The notes under the pieces were generated by a model. That model saw only the letters and a program-made list of their open reading frames with translations. It ran no database searches and had not been told where the DNA came from. The translations under genes were made by a program, and so were the position numbers. Shown here piece after piece: positions 7,846 to 15,048 of a stretch of 37,877 bases of DNA (position 1 is the stretch's first letter; every line of letters starts with the position of its first letter). The stretch is from a virus, in IMG/VR virus record IMGVR_UViG_3300036864_000076, positions 1 to 37,877 of that record; one strand, given 5' to 3'.

Positions 7846-9755
7846 CCCGCATCCTGTGGCACAGCGTCCACCCTGCGGTTGGTTCGGGGTACGGCGGACA
7901 GACCGCGACGTTCGCCCCGCGGATCAAGGCCGCAGGCCACGACATCGCCATCTCCGCCTACTACGGATGCCAAGGCTTCAAGACCCAGTACAAGGGGATC
8001 CTGTGCTACCCGGCCTACGGCAAGTCGTACGGCACGGACGTGATCATCCCCCACGCCGTCGACCACTTCGGCGGCGGCCCGGGCGTCTCATTCAGAGAGG
8101 TCGCCGACAAGGGCCTGATCATCACCCTCGGCGACGTGTGGACGTTCAACCAGCCGCTGCTGTCGGAGATGAACGTCGCAGCGTGGGTGCCGGTCGACCA
8201 CGAGGACGTCCCGCCGATGGTGGCCGGCTGGTTCGGGATGACGGGCGCCGTGCCGATCGCGATGTCCAGGTTCGGCGAACGGGCGCTGCAGCGCGCTGGC
8301 CTGGACCCGCTGTACGTGCCGCACGGCATCGACACCAGCGTGTTCTGCCCGGGCGACAAGGCCGAGGCCCGCGACCGGGCCGGGCTCCCCGAGGATGCGT
8401 TCGTGGTGGCGATGGTCGCGGCGAACGTCGGCCGCGACGGTGCACGCAAGGCGTTCTATGAGCAGATCCTCGCGTTCGGTGAGCTCCGCAAGAAGCACTC
8501 GGACGCGGTCCTCGCGCTCCACACCGACGTGACATCGGCGCAAGGTGTCGACATCCGGCACCTGCTGTCGGACTTCCCACCGGACAGCTACGTGTTCACC
8601 GACCAGTACGCGTACAAGGTGGGTATGTCGGCCGACAGGGTGGCCGACATCTACCGGGCCGCGGATGTCCTCACGAACACCAGTTGGGGTGAGGGGTTCG
8701 GTATCCCGATCGTGGAGGCGCAGGCCACCGGCTGCCCGGTCATCGTGACGGACACGACCGCGATGCCCGAGCTGGTGGGTGCCGGGTGGACGGTGCCGGG
8801 TGAGCGGATGTGGCACGACTCGCAGTCGGCGTGGGCGCGGCGGCCGCTGATCTCGGGGATCGTCGACGCGTACGAGCAGGCCTACGCGGAGGTGCGTGAC
8901 GAGCACATGCGGGCCCGTGCGTGGGCGTTCGCGCAGGACTACGACGCCGACCGGGTGATGCAGGAGTTTTGGAAGCCTGCGCTGGAGCGGCTTGAGACGG
9001 CGATGGAGAAGCGCCGGGCCGAGGCTGCGGCTCCGGTCCAGCCACGGCGGCCTTCGGTCCGGGAGGCGGATGGGCTGCTGTGGCTGGACCGGCCCGGCAC
9101 GGACGACTGGGTGGCATACAGCAGCCACGAGGCCGAGCTGTTGCCGATCGCAACAGACCTGCTGCCGGAGGATGGCGTGTTCCTCGACGTCGGCGCCCAC
9201 GTCGGTCACTGGGCGCTGCGGCTCGCAGGCCGGGCGTCGGCGGTGATCGCGGTCGAACCGAATCCGGCAACGGCCCGGACATTATGGAAGCACTGCCTAA
9301 TCAACGACATCGAAAATGTCTGGATCGAGCAGGTCGCGGCATGGGACTCCGATGAGGATCTGCGGCTGGAGGACCCGAACAACAAGATCGAGGGCGGCTC
9401 AACCCGCACGGTCCCGGCCGATGACGGCGATCTGCGGACGGTGTCCGGTGTCCGGCTGGACGAGCAGATCATCACCGATCGCCTCGATCTGGTGAAGATG
9501 GACGTGGAGGGCGCCGACCTCCACGCGCTGCGAGGCATGGCCGGCCTGCTCGAGCACTTCAAGCCAGCGCTGCTGATCGAGGACCACAGCATCTACGGCT
9601 ACTACGAGCGCGCTGAGCTCGAGGCCCTGCTCACCGAGCTCGGCTACACCAGCGAGGTCGTCCACACGTACTTCACGCAGTGGTCACCGGCCGGGCAGAC
9701 CGACGAAGTGCGCCGCGCCGACTACCTCGTCTGCAAGCCAGATGGGGCCGACTGA
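7842..9755 (+). CDS. Fusion of GT-B glycosyltransferase and FkbM-type methyltransferase
   Basis: Protein of 637 residues with two enzyme domains. Residues 1 to about 390 form a GT-B fold of the GT4 type: a Gly-rich N-terminal loop (SGYGGQT), a VPHGIDTSVF segment and the E-x7-E donor-binding motif with E284 and E292 (GEGFGIPIVEAQATGCPVI). After a charged linker, residues 430-630 are a class I SAM methyltransferase of the FkbM kind: motif I FLDVGAHVGHW (D449), VEPNPATA, and KMDVEGAD (D554). The likely job is to add a sugar to a virion or host target and O-methylate it (inference). It starts at GTG 7842, coupled to the head-region gene, and couples by TGATG to the connector gene, so it is made with structural proteins. 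Codon use matches its neighbours. Confidence 0.88.
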   Translation: MTRILWHSVHPAVGSGYGGQTATFAPRIKAAGHDIAISAYYGCQGFKTQYKGILCYPAYGKSYGTDVIIPHAVDHFGGGPGVSFREVADKGLIITLGDVWTFNQPLLSEMNVAAWVPVDHEDVPPMVAGWFGMTGAVPIAMSRFGERALQRAGLDPLYVPHGIDTSVFCPGDKAEARDRAGLPEDAFVVAMVAANVGRDGARKAFYEQILAFGELRKKHSDAVLALHTDVTSAQGVDIRHLLSDFPPDSYVFTDQYAYKVGMSADRVADIYRAADVLTNTSWGEGFGIPIVEAQATGCPVIVTDTTAMPELVGAGWTVPGERMWHDSQSAWARRPLISGIVDAYEQAYAEVRDEHMRARAWAFAQDYDADRVMQEFWKPALERLETAMEKRRAEAAAPVQPRRPSVREADGLLWLDRPGTDDWVAYSSHEAELLPIATDLLPEDGVFLDVGAHVGHWALRLAGRASAVIAVEPNPATARTLWKHCLINDIENVWIEQVAAWDSDEDLRLEDPNNKIEGGSTRTVPADDGDLRTVSGVRLDEQIITDRLDLVKMDVEGADLHALRGMAGLLEHFKPALLIEDHSIYGYYERAELEALLTELGYTSEVVHTYFTQWSPAGQTDEVRRADYLVCKPDGAD

Positions 9756-10291
9756 TGACGAACACGCTGGTTGACCCGCCCGACCTCGCCGACTACCCGG
9801 GTGCACCGTTCCCGGCCGCCGCGGTCGACGCCGCGGTCGCCAACCTGCGCGAAACCGTCGGCTGGCACATCGCACCACAGGTCACCGAGACCCTAACCGT
9901 GCACGGCAGCAACACCGAGCTGCTCGTACTGCCCACCCTGAAGATCGTCACCGTCACCGCGGTCCGCGACGTGTCCGGCACCACCCCTGTCACCCTGACC
10001 GGGTACCGGGTCAACTCCAAGGCCGGCCTACTGCAACGCGAAGAGGGTTGGCCGGACGGGTTCGAGGTCGTCGAGGTCGACCTGACCCACGGGCTCACCG
10101 AATGCCCGAAGGACCTGCTGCCAGCGGTGGCCTGGTTCTGTCAGCGGCAAACCGTGGACGCATCGGTGGCGTCGGAGTCGCTCGGGTCCTGGTCGGAGTC
10201 GTACTCCAACCCGGCGTCGTCGTTTCGTACACCGGTGGTGGAGTACCCGATTGAGACCATCGCCCGGTACACGGTGTGGACGGAGACCTGA
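9755..10291 (+). CDS. Head-to-tail connector (adaptor) protein
   Basis: Protein of 178 residues from ATG 9755 (TGATG with the previous stop). It has the layout of phage adaptor proteins: an N-terminal helix-rich part with DAAVANLRETVGWHIAPQV, a beta segment TELLVLPTLKIVTVTAVRD, and a C-terminal helix with LLPAVAWFCQRQ followed by SWSESYSNP. In HK97-like phages this protein sits under the portal. Assignment rests on pattern and on its place between capsid and stopper genes. Confidence 0.75.
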   Translation: MTNTLVDPPDLADYPGAPFPAAAVDAAVANLRETVGWHIAPQVTETLTVHGSNTELLVLPTLKIVTVTAVRDVSGTTPVTLTGYRVNSKAGLLQREEGWPDGFEVVEVDLTHGLTECPKDLLPAVAWFCQRQTVDASVASESLGSWSESYSNPASSFRTPVVEYPIETIARYTVWTET

Positions 10292-10294
10292 CCA

Positions 10295-10606
10295 ATGGGC
10301 CTTCCACTGCGCAAACGCACCCACACGATCACCGTGGAACCGTTCCAGGGTGACAGCGCGTATGGTCCGGTGTTCGGGGCGCCGGTCCAGGTGACGTGCA
10401 GGGTCGACGAGGCGCAGCGGCTAGTCCGGTCGAACACCGGCGAGGAGGTCGTGTCGTCATCGACGGTGTTCTGCGACCTGGACACGGTGATCCCGGCCGG
10501 GTCCCGGGTCACCGTCAACGGTCGTACGACGACGGTGCTGGCGCTGGCGGCGTTCGACACCGGCGGCCGGTCCCGCCTCGATCACAAGGAAGCGAGCCTG
10601 GCATGA
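10295..10606 (+). CDS. Head-tail stopper (head closure) protein
   Basis: Beta-rich protein of 103 residues from ATG 10295. The pattern 'RVDEAQRLVRSNTGEEVVSS', then TVFCDLDTVIPAGSRVTVNG and a hydrophobic strand, matches small barrel-like stopper proteins that plug the connector after packaging. It lies between adaptor and HK97 gp10-like genes, the normal place, and its stop overlaps the next start (ATGA). Confidence 0.72.
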   Translation: MGLPLRKRTHTITVEPFQGDSAYGPVFGAPVQVTCRVDEAQRLVRSNTGEEVVSSSTVFCDLDTVIPAGSRVTVNGRTTTVLALAAFDTGGRSRLDHKEASLA

Positions 10607-10953
10607 CGGTCACGGTCAAGTGGCACGGGGCGAAGGCGAAGGCAGCCGTCCACAGCGGCGCCGCCAGTGGGCTGCGGGATGCGGCTGACGACTGGTTCGA
10701 CGCTACCCAGCGCGCGGTGCCAGTGGAGACCGGTGCACTGAAGCGGTCCGGGAATCTCAATGTCGACGAGGCGACGCTGCACGCCGACATCACCTACGGC
10801 GGCGGCCTCAGCCGCGACTACGCCGGGATCATCCACGAGAAGCTCGAGATCCATCACGACAACGGGTCAGCGAAGTACCTCGAGAACCCGACCAGAGCCG
10901 CGGCCCCGCGGGTCGGACCCACCATCGCGGCGGCCATCCGCCGGAAACTCTGA
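10603..10953 (+). CDS. HK97 gp10-like neck/tail completion protein
   Basis: Protein of 116 residues from ATG 10603. The central 'AVPVETGALKRSGNLNVDEA' followed by a strand-turn region and YAGIIHEKLEIHHDNG is the hallmark of the HK97 gp10 family, which helps join tail to head. The C-terminal helix (VGPTIAAAIRRKL) is also typical. The start is fixed by the 4-nt overlap with the stopper gene. Confidence 0.82.
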   Translation: MTVTVKWHGAKAKAAVHSGAASGLRDAADDWFDATQRAVPVETGALKRSGNLNVDEATLHADITYGGGLSRDYAGIIHEKLEIHHDNGSAKYLENPTRAAAPRVGPTIAAAIRRKL

Positions 10954-10968
10954 CAGGGAGACCAACCC

Positions 10969-11301
10969 ATGGCACTGCTCACCGAACAGGACATCAGCAC
11001 GGTGGCCGGCGCGACCATCAACTACACCCAGGCGAACGCCTCCGACACGTGGAAGCACACCGGGCAGCCCGCCAAGCTGCTCGTGCGGACCGGCGCCACC
11101 GGCGCCATTCAGGTCACCATCACCACCTACAAGAACGTGCAGGGACTCACGGTCCCGAACCGGATCCTGGCCGGTATCGGCACCAACCAGGACCGGGCTT
11201 TCCCCCTCGACCAGAACCTGTACGCCAACCCGGCCGACGGCCTCGTCACGATCGCGATCACGCCGACCACCAACGTCACCACCGCCATCGTCGTCAACTG
11301 A
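10969..11301 (+). CDS. Beta-rich virion-associated protein, 110 aa
   Basis: Protein of 110 residues with an SD-like AGGGAG upstream of ATG 10969. Predicted all-beta with Thr/Val/Asn-rich strands (AIQVTITTYKNVQGLTVPNR, VTIAITPTTNVTTAIVV). Similar small proteins sit between gp10-like and tail terminator genes in other actinophages and have been called minor or decoration proteins, from memory. No enzyme motif is present. Confidence 0.62.
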   Translation: MALLTEQDISTVAGATINYTQANASDTWKHTGQPAKLLVRTGATGAIQVTITTYKNVQGLTVPNRILAGIGTNQDRAFPLDQNLYANPADGLVTIAITPTTNVTTAIVVN

Positions 11302-11316
11302 CCGAGGGGCTGTCTC

Positions 11317-11754
11317 ATGGGGTTCACGACCGACCTGCTGACCGGCATCGCGCAACGCCTCGATGCCGAGACGGCCGCGGTCTGGGAACCCCTCGGCGTC
11401 TACACCACCGACCAGATCGGGATCGTGCTCGGCGTCCCCACCCAACAGCCACCATCGCTGGTCGCGCTGGCCGCCTACGGCAACAGCGACGACCCGGCCC
11501 TGTCGGACTCCACCATGCAGATGCAGGTCCGGGTCCGCGCCCCGACCGCAGACCCGCGCCCCGCCGACGACCTCGCCGACGCCGTGTTCGACATCCTGCA
11601 GGGACTACACGGCGCCGACCTGATCAGCGGGGTCCGGCTCGTGTACGCCCGGCGCGTCTCGACCCTGCCGCTCGGCATCGACGGCAGCGGCCGGCAGGAA
11701 CGCGCCGACAACTATGACCTGATGGTTCACCGGCCGTCAGCGCACCGCGAATGA
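11317..11754 (+). CDS. Tail terminator protein
   Basis: Protein of 145 residues from ATG 11317. The segment MQMQVRVRAPTADPRPADDL followed by ADAVFDILQGLHG is the beta-strand plus helix pattern of tail terminators, which cap the tail tube and fix its length with the tape measure. Its place directly before the major tail protein agrees. Confidence 0.8.
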   Translation: MGFTTDLLTGIAQRLDAETAAVWEPLGVYTTDQIGIVLGVPTQQPPSLVALAAYGNSDDPALSDSTMQMQVRVRAPTADPRPADDLADAVFDILQGLHGADLISGVRLVYARRVSTLPLGIDGSGRQERADNYDLMVHRPSAHRE

Positions 11755-11765
11755 AGGAGTGACTC

Positions 11766-12263
11766 ATGCCTGCTACTACCAAGGTGCCGCTCGGCGCGTC
11801 GACGACCGTCAGGAAGTGGTACCTCGACGTCAACACCGGCACGTTTGCGTCCCCGACCTGGGTCGGTGTGTTCGGCATGACCGAGTTCAAGCCGGGCATC
11901 GAACCGACCCTGCAGGACGACTCTGACATGGACTCCGGCGGTTACAAGTCGCAGACCAAGACGGCCGAGTCGTGGGCGTTGGAGTGCAAGGTGGCGCGGA
12001 AGGTGACCGCGGCCAGCTCCACGGCGTACGACCCGGGCCAGGAGGTGCTTCGGCTCAAGAGCATCGGCACGTTCGGGCCGGCCAACTCCGTCGACATCCG
12101 GTACTACGAGATGGAGCCGTCCGGGCCCCGGATCGAGGCCTACCGCGGGAACGCCGCTGTCACTTGGTCCCCGGACGGTGGCGCGATGGACGACACCGAC
12201 AAGGTCTCGGTCACGCTGACCGGGCAGGGCAAGCTGACCCCGATCACCCACCCGTCGCCGTAA
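11766..12263 (+). CDS. Major tail protein
   Basis: Protein of 165 residues after a strong GAAGGAG ribosome-binding site. It shows the tail-tube pattern: a WYLDVNTGTFASPTWVGVFG opening, an acidic loop with DDSDMDSGGYKSQTKTAESW, long strands and a final 'KVSVTLTGQGKLTPI'. Many copies stack to form the tail tube. Location between terminator and chaperone genes is standard. It is a possible substrate of the upstream glycosyltransferase, which is only a guess. Confidence 0.87.
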   Translation: MPATTKVPLGASTTVRKWYLDVNTGTFASPTWVGVFGMTEFKPGIEPTLQDDSDMDSGGYKSQTKTAESWALECKVARKVTAASSTAYDPGQEVLRLKSIGTFGPANSVDIRYYEMEPSGPRIEAYRGNAAVTWSPDGGAMDDTDKVSVTLTGQGKLTPITHPSP

Positions 12264-12284
12264 ACCCACGAAGGGGAACCCGTC

Positions 12285-12800
12285 ATGGCGTTCAAGGATC
12301 TCGGCGACTGGACCGAGCTGGGTGGGCTGGAGCTCCCGATCAGCGGGAAGACGTACAGGCCGCCGCCGGTGTCGGCCGAGCTCGGTCCGCGGTTGCAGGC
12401 GCTGGTGTCGACCGGGATCAACATTGCGATCAGCGGCGGGGTCGGCGAGGACGACCGGGCGGTCCTCGACGACGCCGCGGAGATGGAGCTGTACAAGGAC
12501 GTTCTCGGTGAGGTGTACGCCGAGATGGTCGCGGACAAGGTGCCGTGGGCTGCGTTGAAGCATGCGGCGATGACGGTGGTGATCGACGCGGCAACGAACC
12601 GTGAGACGGCAGAGATGTTCTGGTTGAGGCAGGGAAAATCTCCGCGGCCGCGGAAGAGGCCGGCCGACCGTCTCCCGAAGGACCCCAAGGTTACGGCGAT
12701 CAGAACGCGGAAGGCCTCTACCGCTGGTATGACATCGGCCCGGAAGGCCGCAGCACCGCAGGCCCAGCGTGGGAGGAGATCCTCGAGCACTGGCGGCTGA
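12285..12800 (+). CDS. Tail assembly chaperone, unshifted product (gpG-like)
   Basis: Protein of 171 residues from ATG 12285, preceded by GAAGGGGAA. It is the shorter product of a frameshifted pair that coats the tape measure protein during tail assembly. The first 118 residues are helical with an 'AAEMELYKDVLGEVYAEM' stretch. The residues after the slippery site are low-complexity, Arg/Lys/Ser-rich and end SSSTGG, as is usual for the unshifted tail of such proteins. Confidence 0.88.
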   Translation: MAFKDLGDWTELGGLELPISGKTYRPPPVSAELGPRLQALVSTGINIAISGGVGEDDRAVLDDAAEMELYKDVLGEVYAEMVADKVPWAALKHAAMTVVIDAATNRETAEMFWLRQGKSPRPRKRPADRLPKDPKVTAIRTRKASTAGMTSARKAAAPQAQRGRRSSSTGG

Positions 12801-12976
12801 TCGAGGCCGACATGCATCAGATGTACGGCATCGACCTCGACGACCGTGACCTTCTCCGGGCCCGCACGTGGCGATGGTTGAAGGCCCGGATCCTGGGACT
12901 GCTGGATGAACCCGATTCCCGTCTGTACCGAACGCTGATCCCACAGCCGAAGTCGAAGGAGGAACCGTGGCGCTGA
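12285..12976 (+). CDS. Tail assembly chaperone, -1 frameshift product (gpGT-like)
   Basis: Reading to 12638, slipping back one base and continuing from 12638 to the TGA at 12974-12976 gives 230 residues with no stop. The extension carries the conserved GT-type block: WEEILEHWRLIEADMHQMYG, then IDLDD and RARTWRWLKARILGLL. This is far better protein-like sequence than the unshifted tail, which argues strongly for the frameshift. The end overlaps the tape measure start by 10 nt. The ratio of the two products matters for tail assembly in lambda-like phages; conservation of the arrangement is known, the ratio here is not. Confidence 0.9.
12632..12638 (+). other. GGGAAAA -1 ribosomal slippery sequence
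   Basis: In the zero frame the bases read CAG GGA AAA TCT, which fits the X-XXY-YYZ heptamer G-GGA-AAA. After the slip the tRNAs re-pair on GGG and AAA and the next codon is ATC at 12638. It lies 118 codons into the chaperone gene, directly where the conserved extension begins in the other frame. Confidence 0.92.
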
Positions 12977-15048
12977 AGGTTGGTGAACTGGTCGCCGCCC
13001 TCGACGTCGACGACGACGGATTCGTCCGGGGGATGCGCAAGGCAGAGACGGAGTTCAAGGCGTCCGGTCGGCGGATCGAGACCCAGGCGGGGGCCACCGC
13101 GGACGGTGTCGGTCGCGAGTTCAGCAAGGGCGGCGACAAGGCTGGCCGCTCCTTCGGCTCGACCTTGAAGCATTGGTTCACTGGTTCGGGCTCGAAGGAC
13201 ATGCAGACCTCTGGGTCGTTTGGTGCGTCGGTGTTCGGCTCGGGCTTTCTCGGTGCATTGAAGACGCCTGTCCTGGGCCCGGCGATCGCGGCGATTCTGT
13301 TGGCTGCGGTCGCAACGGCGCTGCCAGCGGTCGGTGCCGTCGCCGCCGGTGGGCTTGTCACCGGGTTCGGCGCCGGGCTCGCCGGTCTCGGCATCGTGTT
13401 CGCGGCCAAGAGCGAAGCCGTGAAGAAGGTATGGTCGGACACCCTGACGGCCATGGGTGCCGACATGCAGCTTCTCGCCCGTCCCTTCGAGAGCACCTTG
13501 ATCGTGATCGCCGGGATCTTCCGGCGCACCTTCGACGCGTTCAACCCGTACCTGGCGCGAGCGTTCGCGAAGATGGCCGGCCCCATTCAGAACTTCGTGG
13601 ACTCCGCGGCCCGGGCGCTGGAGGGTCTGATCCCGGCGATCGACCCGATCACCGACGCGTTCAACAGGGTGCTCGCGTCGCTGGGGCCGGCGCTGCAGTC
13701 CGCGGTGAGTGACCTGTCCGACGGGCTGATCGCGCTCGCCAAGAGTGTGGAGGAGAACCCGCAGGCCCTGGCGGACGTGGTCGAGGGTGTCGGTGGCCTG
13801 AGCCGTGAGGCGCTCGGGCTCATCACCACGCTGAACGACGTCAATGGCCAGTTCAGTGACCTGACCGGCGGCTTGTCGCTGGTGGAGATCACCATCGGAG
13901 CCGTCTCTGGTCCCATCATCGCGTTGAAGGCGGTGTTCGACGGGTTGAGTTTCACCCTCGGTCTGGTCAATGCGGCGTTCAGCCACTCGAGGACGGACGT
14001 CGACGCCAACGCGCACAGCATGCTCACCGCAGCCGATGCGGTCTCGGCCGCCGCGAAGGCTCACGGGGACCTGGGCCTGCAGGCGCAGCATGCCGGTCCG
14101 CCGATCAAGAGCGCCGCCGAGAAGATCCAGGCGGCAAAGGACGCGGCCGCCGCGGCAAAAGTGAACTTTGAGGCACTGATTACCTCCATGTTCCGGCTGC
14201 AGAACCTCGCCCTGGGCTTGAGTGGGGCGCAGATCAACCTTCAGTCCGCGTTCGATGATGCGTCCCAGGCGATCAAGGACAACGGCACGACCCTGAACAT
14301 CAATACCGAGAAGGGCCGGGCGAACAAGACGGCGCTTAACAACGTCGCGAAGGCCGCCAACGACCAGACCGAAGCGATCATCCGGGCCGGCAAAGGGTAC
14401 GTCGCGGCGGCGACCTCGGCTGAGTCGTCGCGGAGGAACTTCGTCAAGATCGCGATCCAGATGGGCATGAGTAAGACGGCGGCGCAGAAGCTGGCGGCGC
14501 AACTGATCGCGATCCCGAACGTGGTCCGGACGGCGAAGCTGCAGGCAGACAAGACCCAGCTGGAGTACAGGATCCGGCAGGCTAAGCAGGCGTTGGACTC
14601 CCCGAAGCTGACCGCCACCAAGAAGGCAAAGCTGACCGCCTACATCGGCGAGCTGCAGCGTCAGGTCAATGCGGCGCAGGCCAAGATCAACTCGCTGCGC
14701 GGCAAGACGGTGGTGATCCGGTACACGGCGACCGGGGTGAACCTGACGGCACCCTCGAGTGTCGGCCGCCGGCAGCACGGTGGCCCGGTCGCGGCCGCCG
14801 GTGCGTACCTGGTGGGTGAGCGTGGCCCGGAGATGTTCGTGCCGAAGACGGCCGGCGTCGTGGTCCCGAACACCCGGTTGAACACGGCGCCGCGCGCCTG
14901 GGGCGGCGGTAGCGGTAGCGGTGACATTCGGGTTGTCCTCGAGCTCCGGTCCAGTGGTTCCCGCTGGGATGACCTGCTGGTGCAGCAGATCGCCGGGGCC
15001 GTTAGGGTACGAGGCGGCAACGCGAAGATCCTCGGGATCAAATCATGA
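12967..15048 (+). CDS. Tape measure protein
   Basis: Protein of 693 residues from GTG 12967 with AAGGAGG a few bases upstream. The N terminus 'LVAALDVDDDGFVRGMRKAE' is typical of actinophage tape measures. Residues about 97-155 are strongly hydrophobic (membrane-insertion region), followed by long Ala/Gln/Lys helices and a C-terminal GGPVAAAGAYLVGERGPEMF motif common near tape measure ends. At roughly 0.15 nm per residue the tail would be near 100 nm (estimate from family behaviour). No lytic transglycosylase or peptidase domain is obvious. Confidence 0.93.
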   Translation: MALKVGELVAALDVDDDGFVRGMRKAETEFKASGRRIETQAGATADGVGREFSKGGDKAGRSFGSTLKHWFTGSGSKDMQTSGSFGASVFGSGFLGALKTPVLGPAIAAILLAAVATALPAVGAVAAGGLVTGFGAGLAGLGIVFAAKSEAVKKVWSDTLTAMGADMQLLARPFESTLIVIAGIFRRTFDAFNPYLARAFAKMAGPIQNFVDSAARALEGLIPAIDPITDAFNRVLASLGPALQSAVSDLSDGLIALAKSVEENPQALADVVEGVGGLSREALGLITTLNDVNGQFSDLTGGLSLVEITIGAVSGPIIALKAVFDGLSFTLGLVNAAFSHSRTDVDANAHSMLTAADAVSAAAKAHGDLGLQAQHAGPPIKSAAEKIQAAKDAAAAAKVNFEALITSMFRLQNLALGLSGAQINLQSAFDDASQAIKDNGTTLNINTEKGRANKTALNNVAKAANDQTEAIIRAGKGYVAAATSAESSRRNFVKIAIQMGMSKTAAQKLAAQLIAIPNVVRTAKLQADKTQLEYRIRQAKQALDSPKLTATKKAKLTAYIGELQRQVNAAQAKINSLRGKTVVIRYTATGVNLTAPSSVGRRQHGGPVAAAGAYLVGERGPEMFVPKTAGVVVPNTRLNTAPRAWGGGSGSGDIRVVLELRSSGSRWDDLLVQQIAGAVRVRGGNAKILGIKS

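Noticed and set aside
11727-13586. Long minus-strand frame opposite tail chaperone and tape measure genes
   Set aside because: No recognisable protein features; the plus strand carries well-supported tail genes and the frameshift pair.
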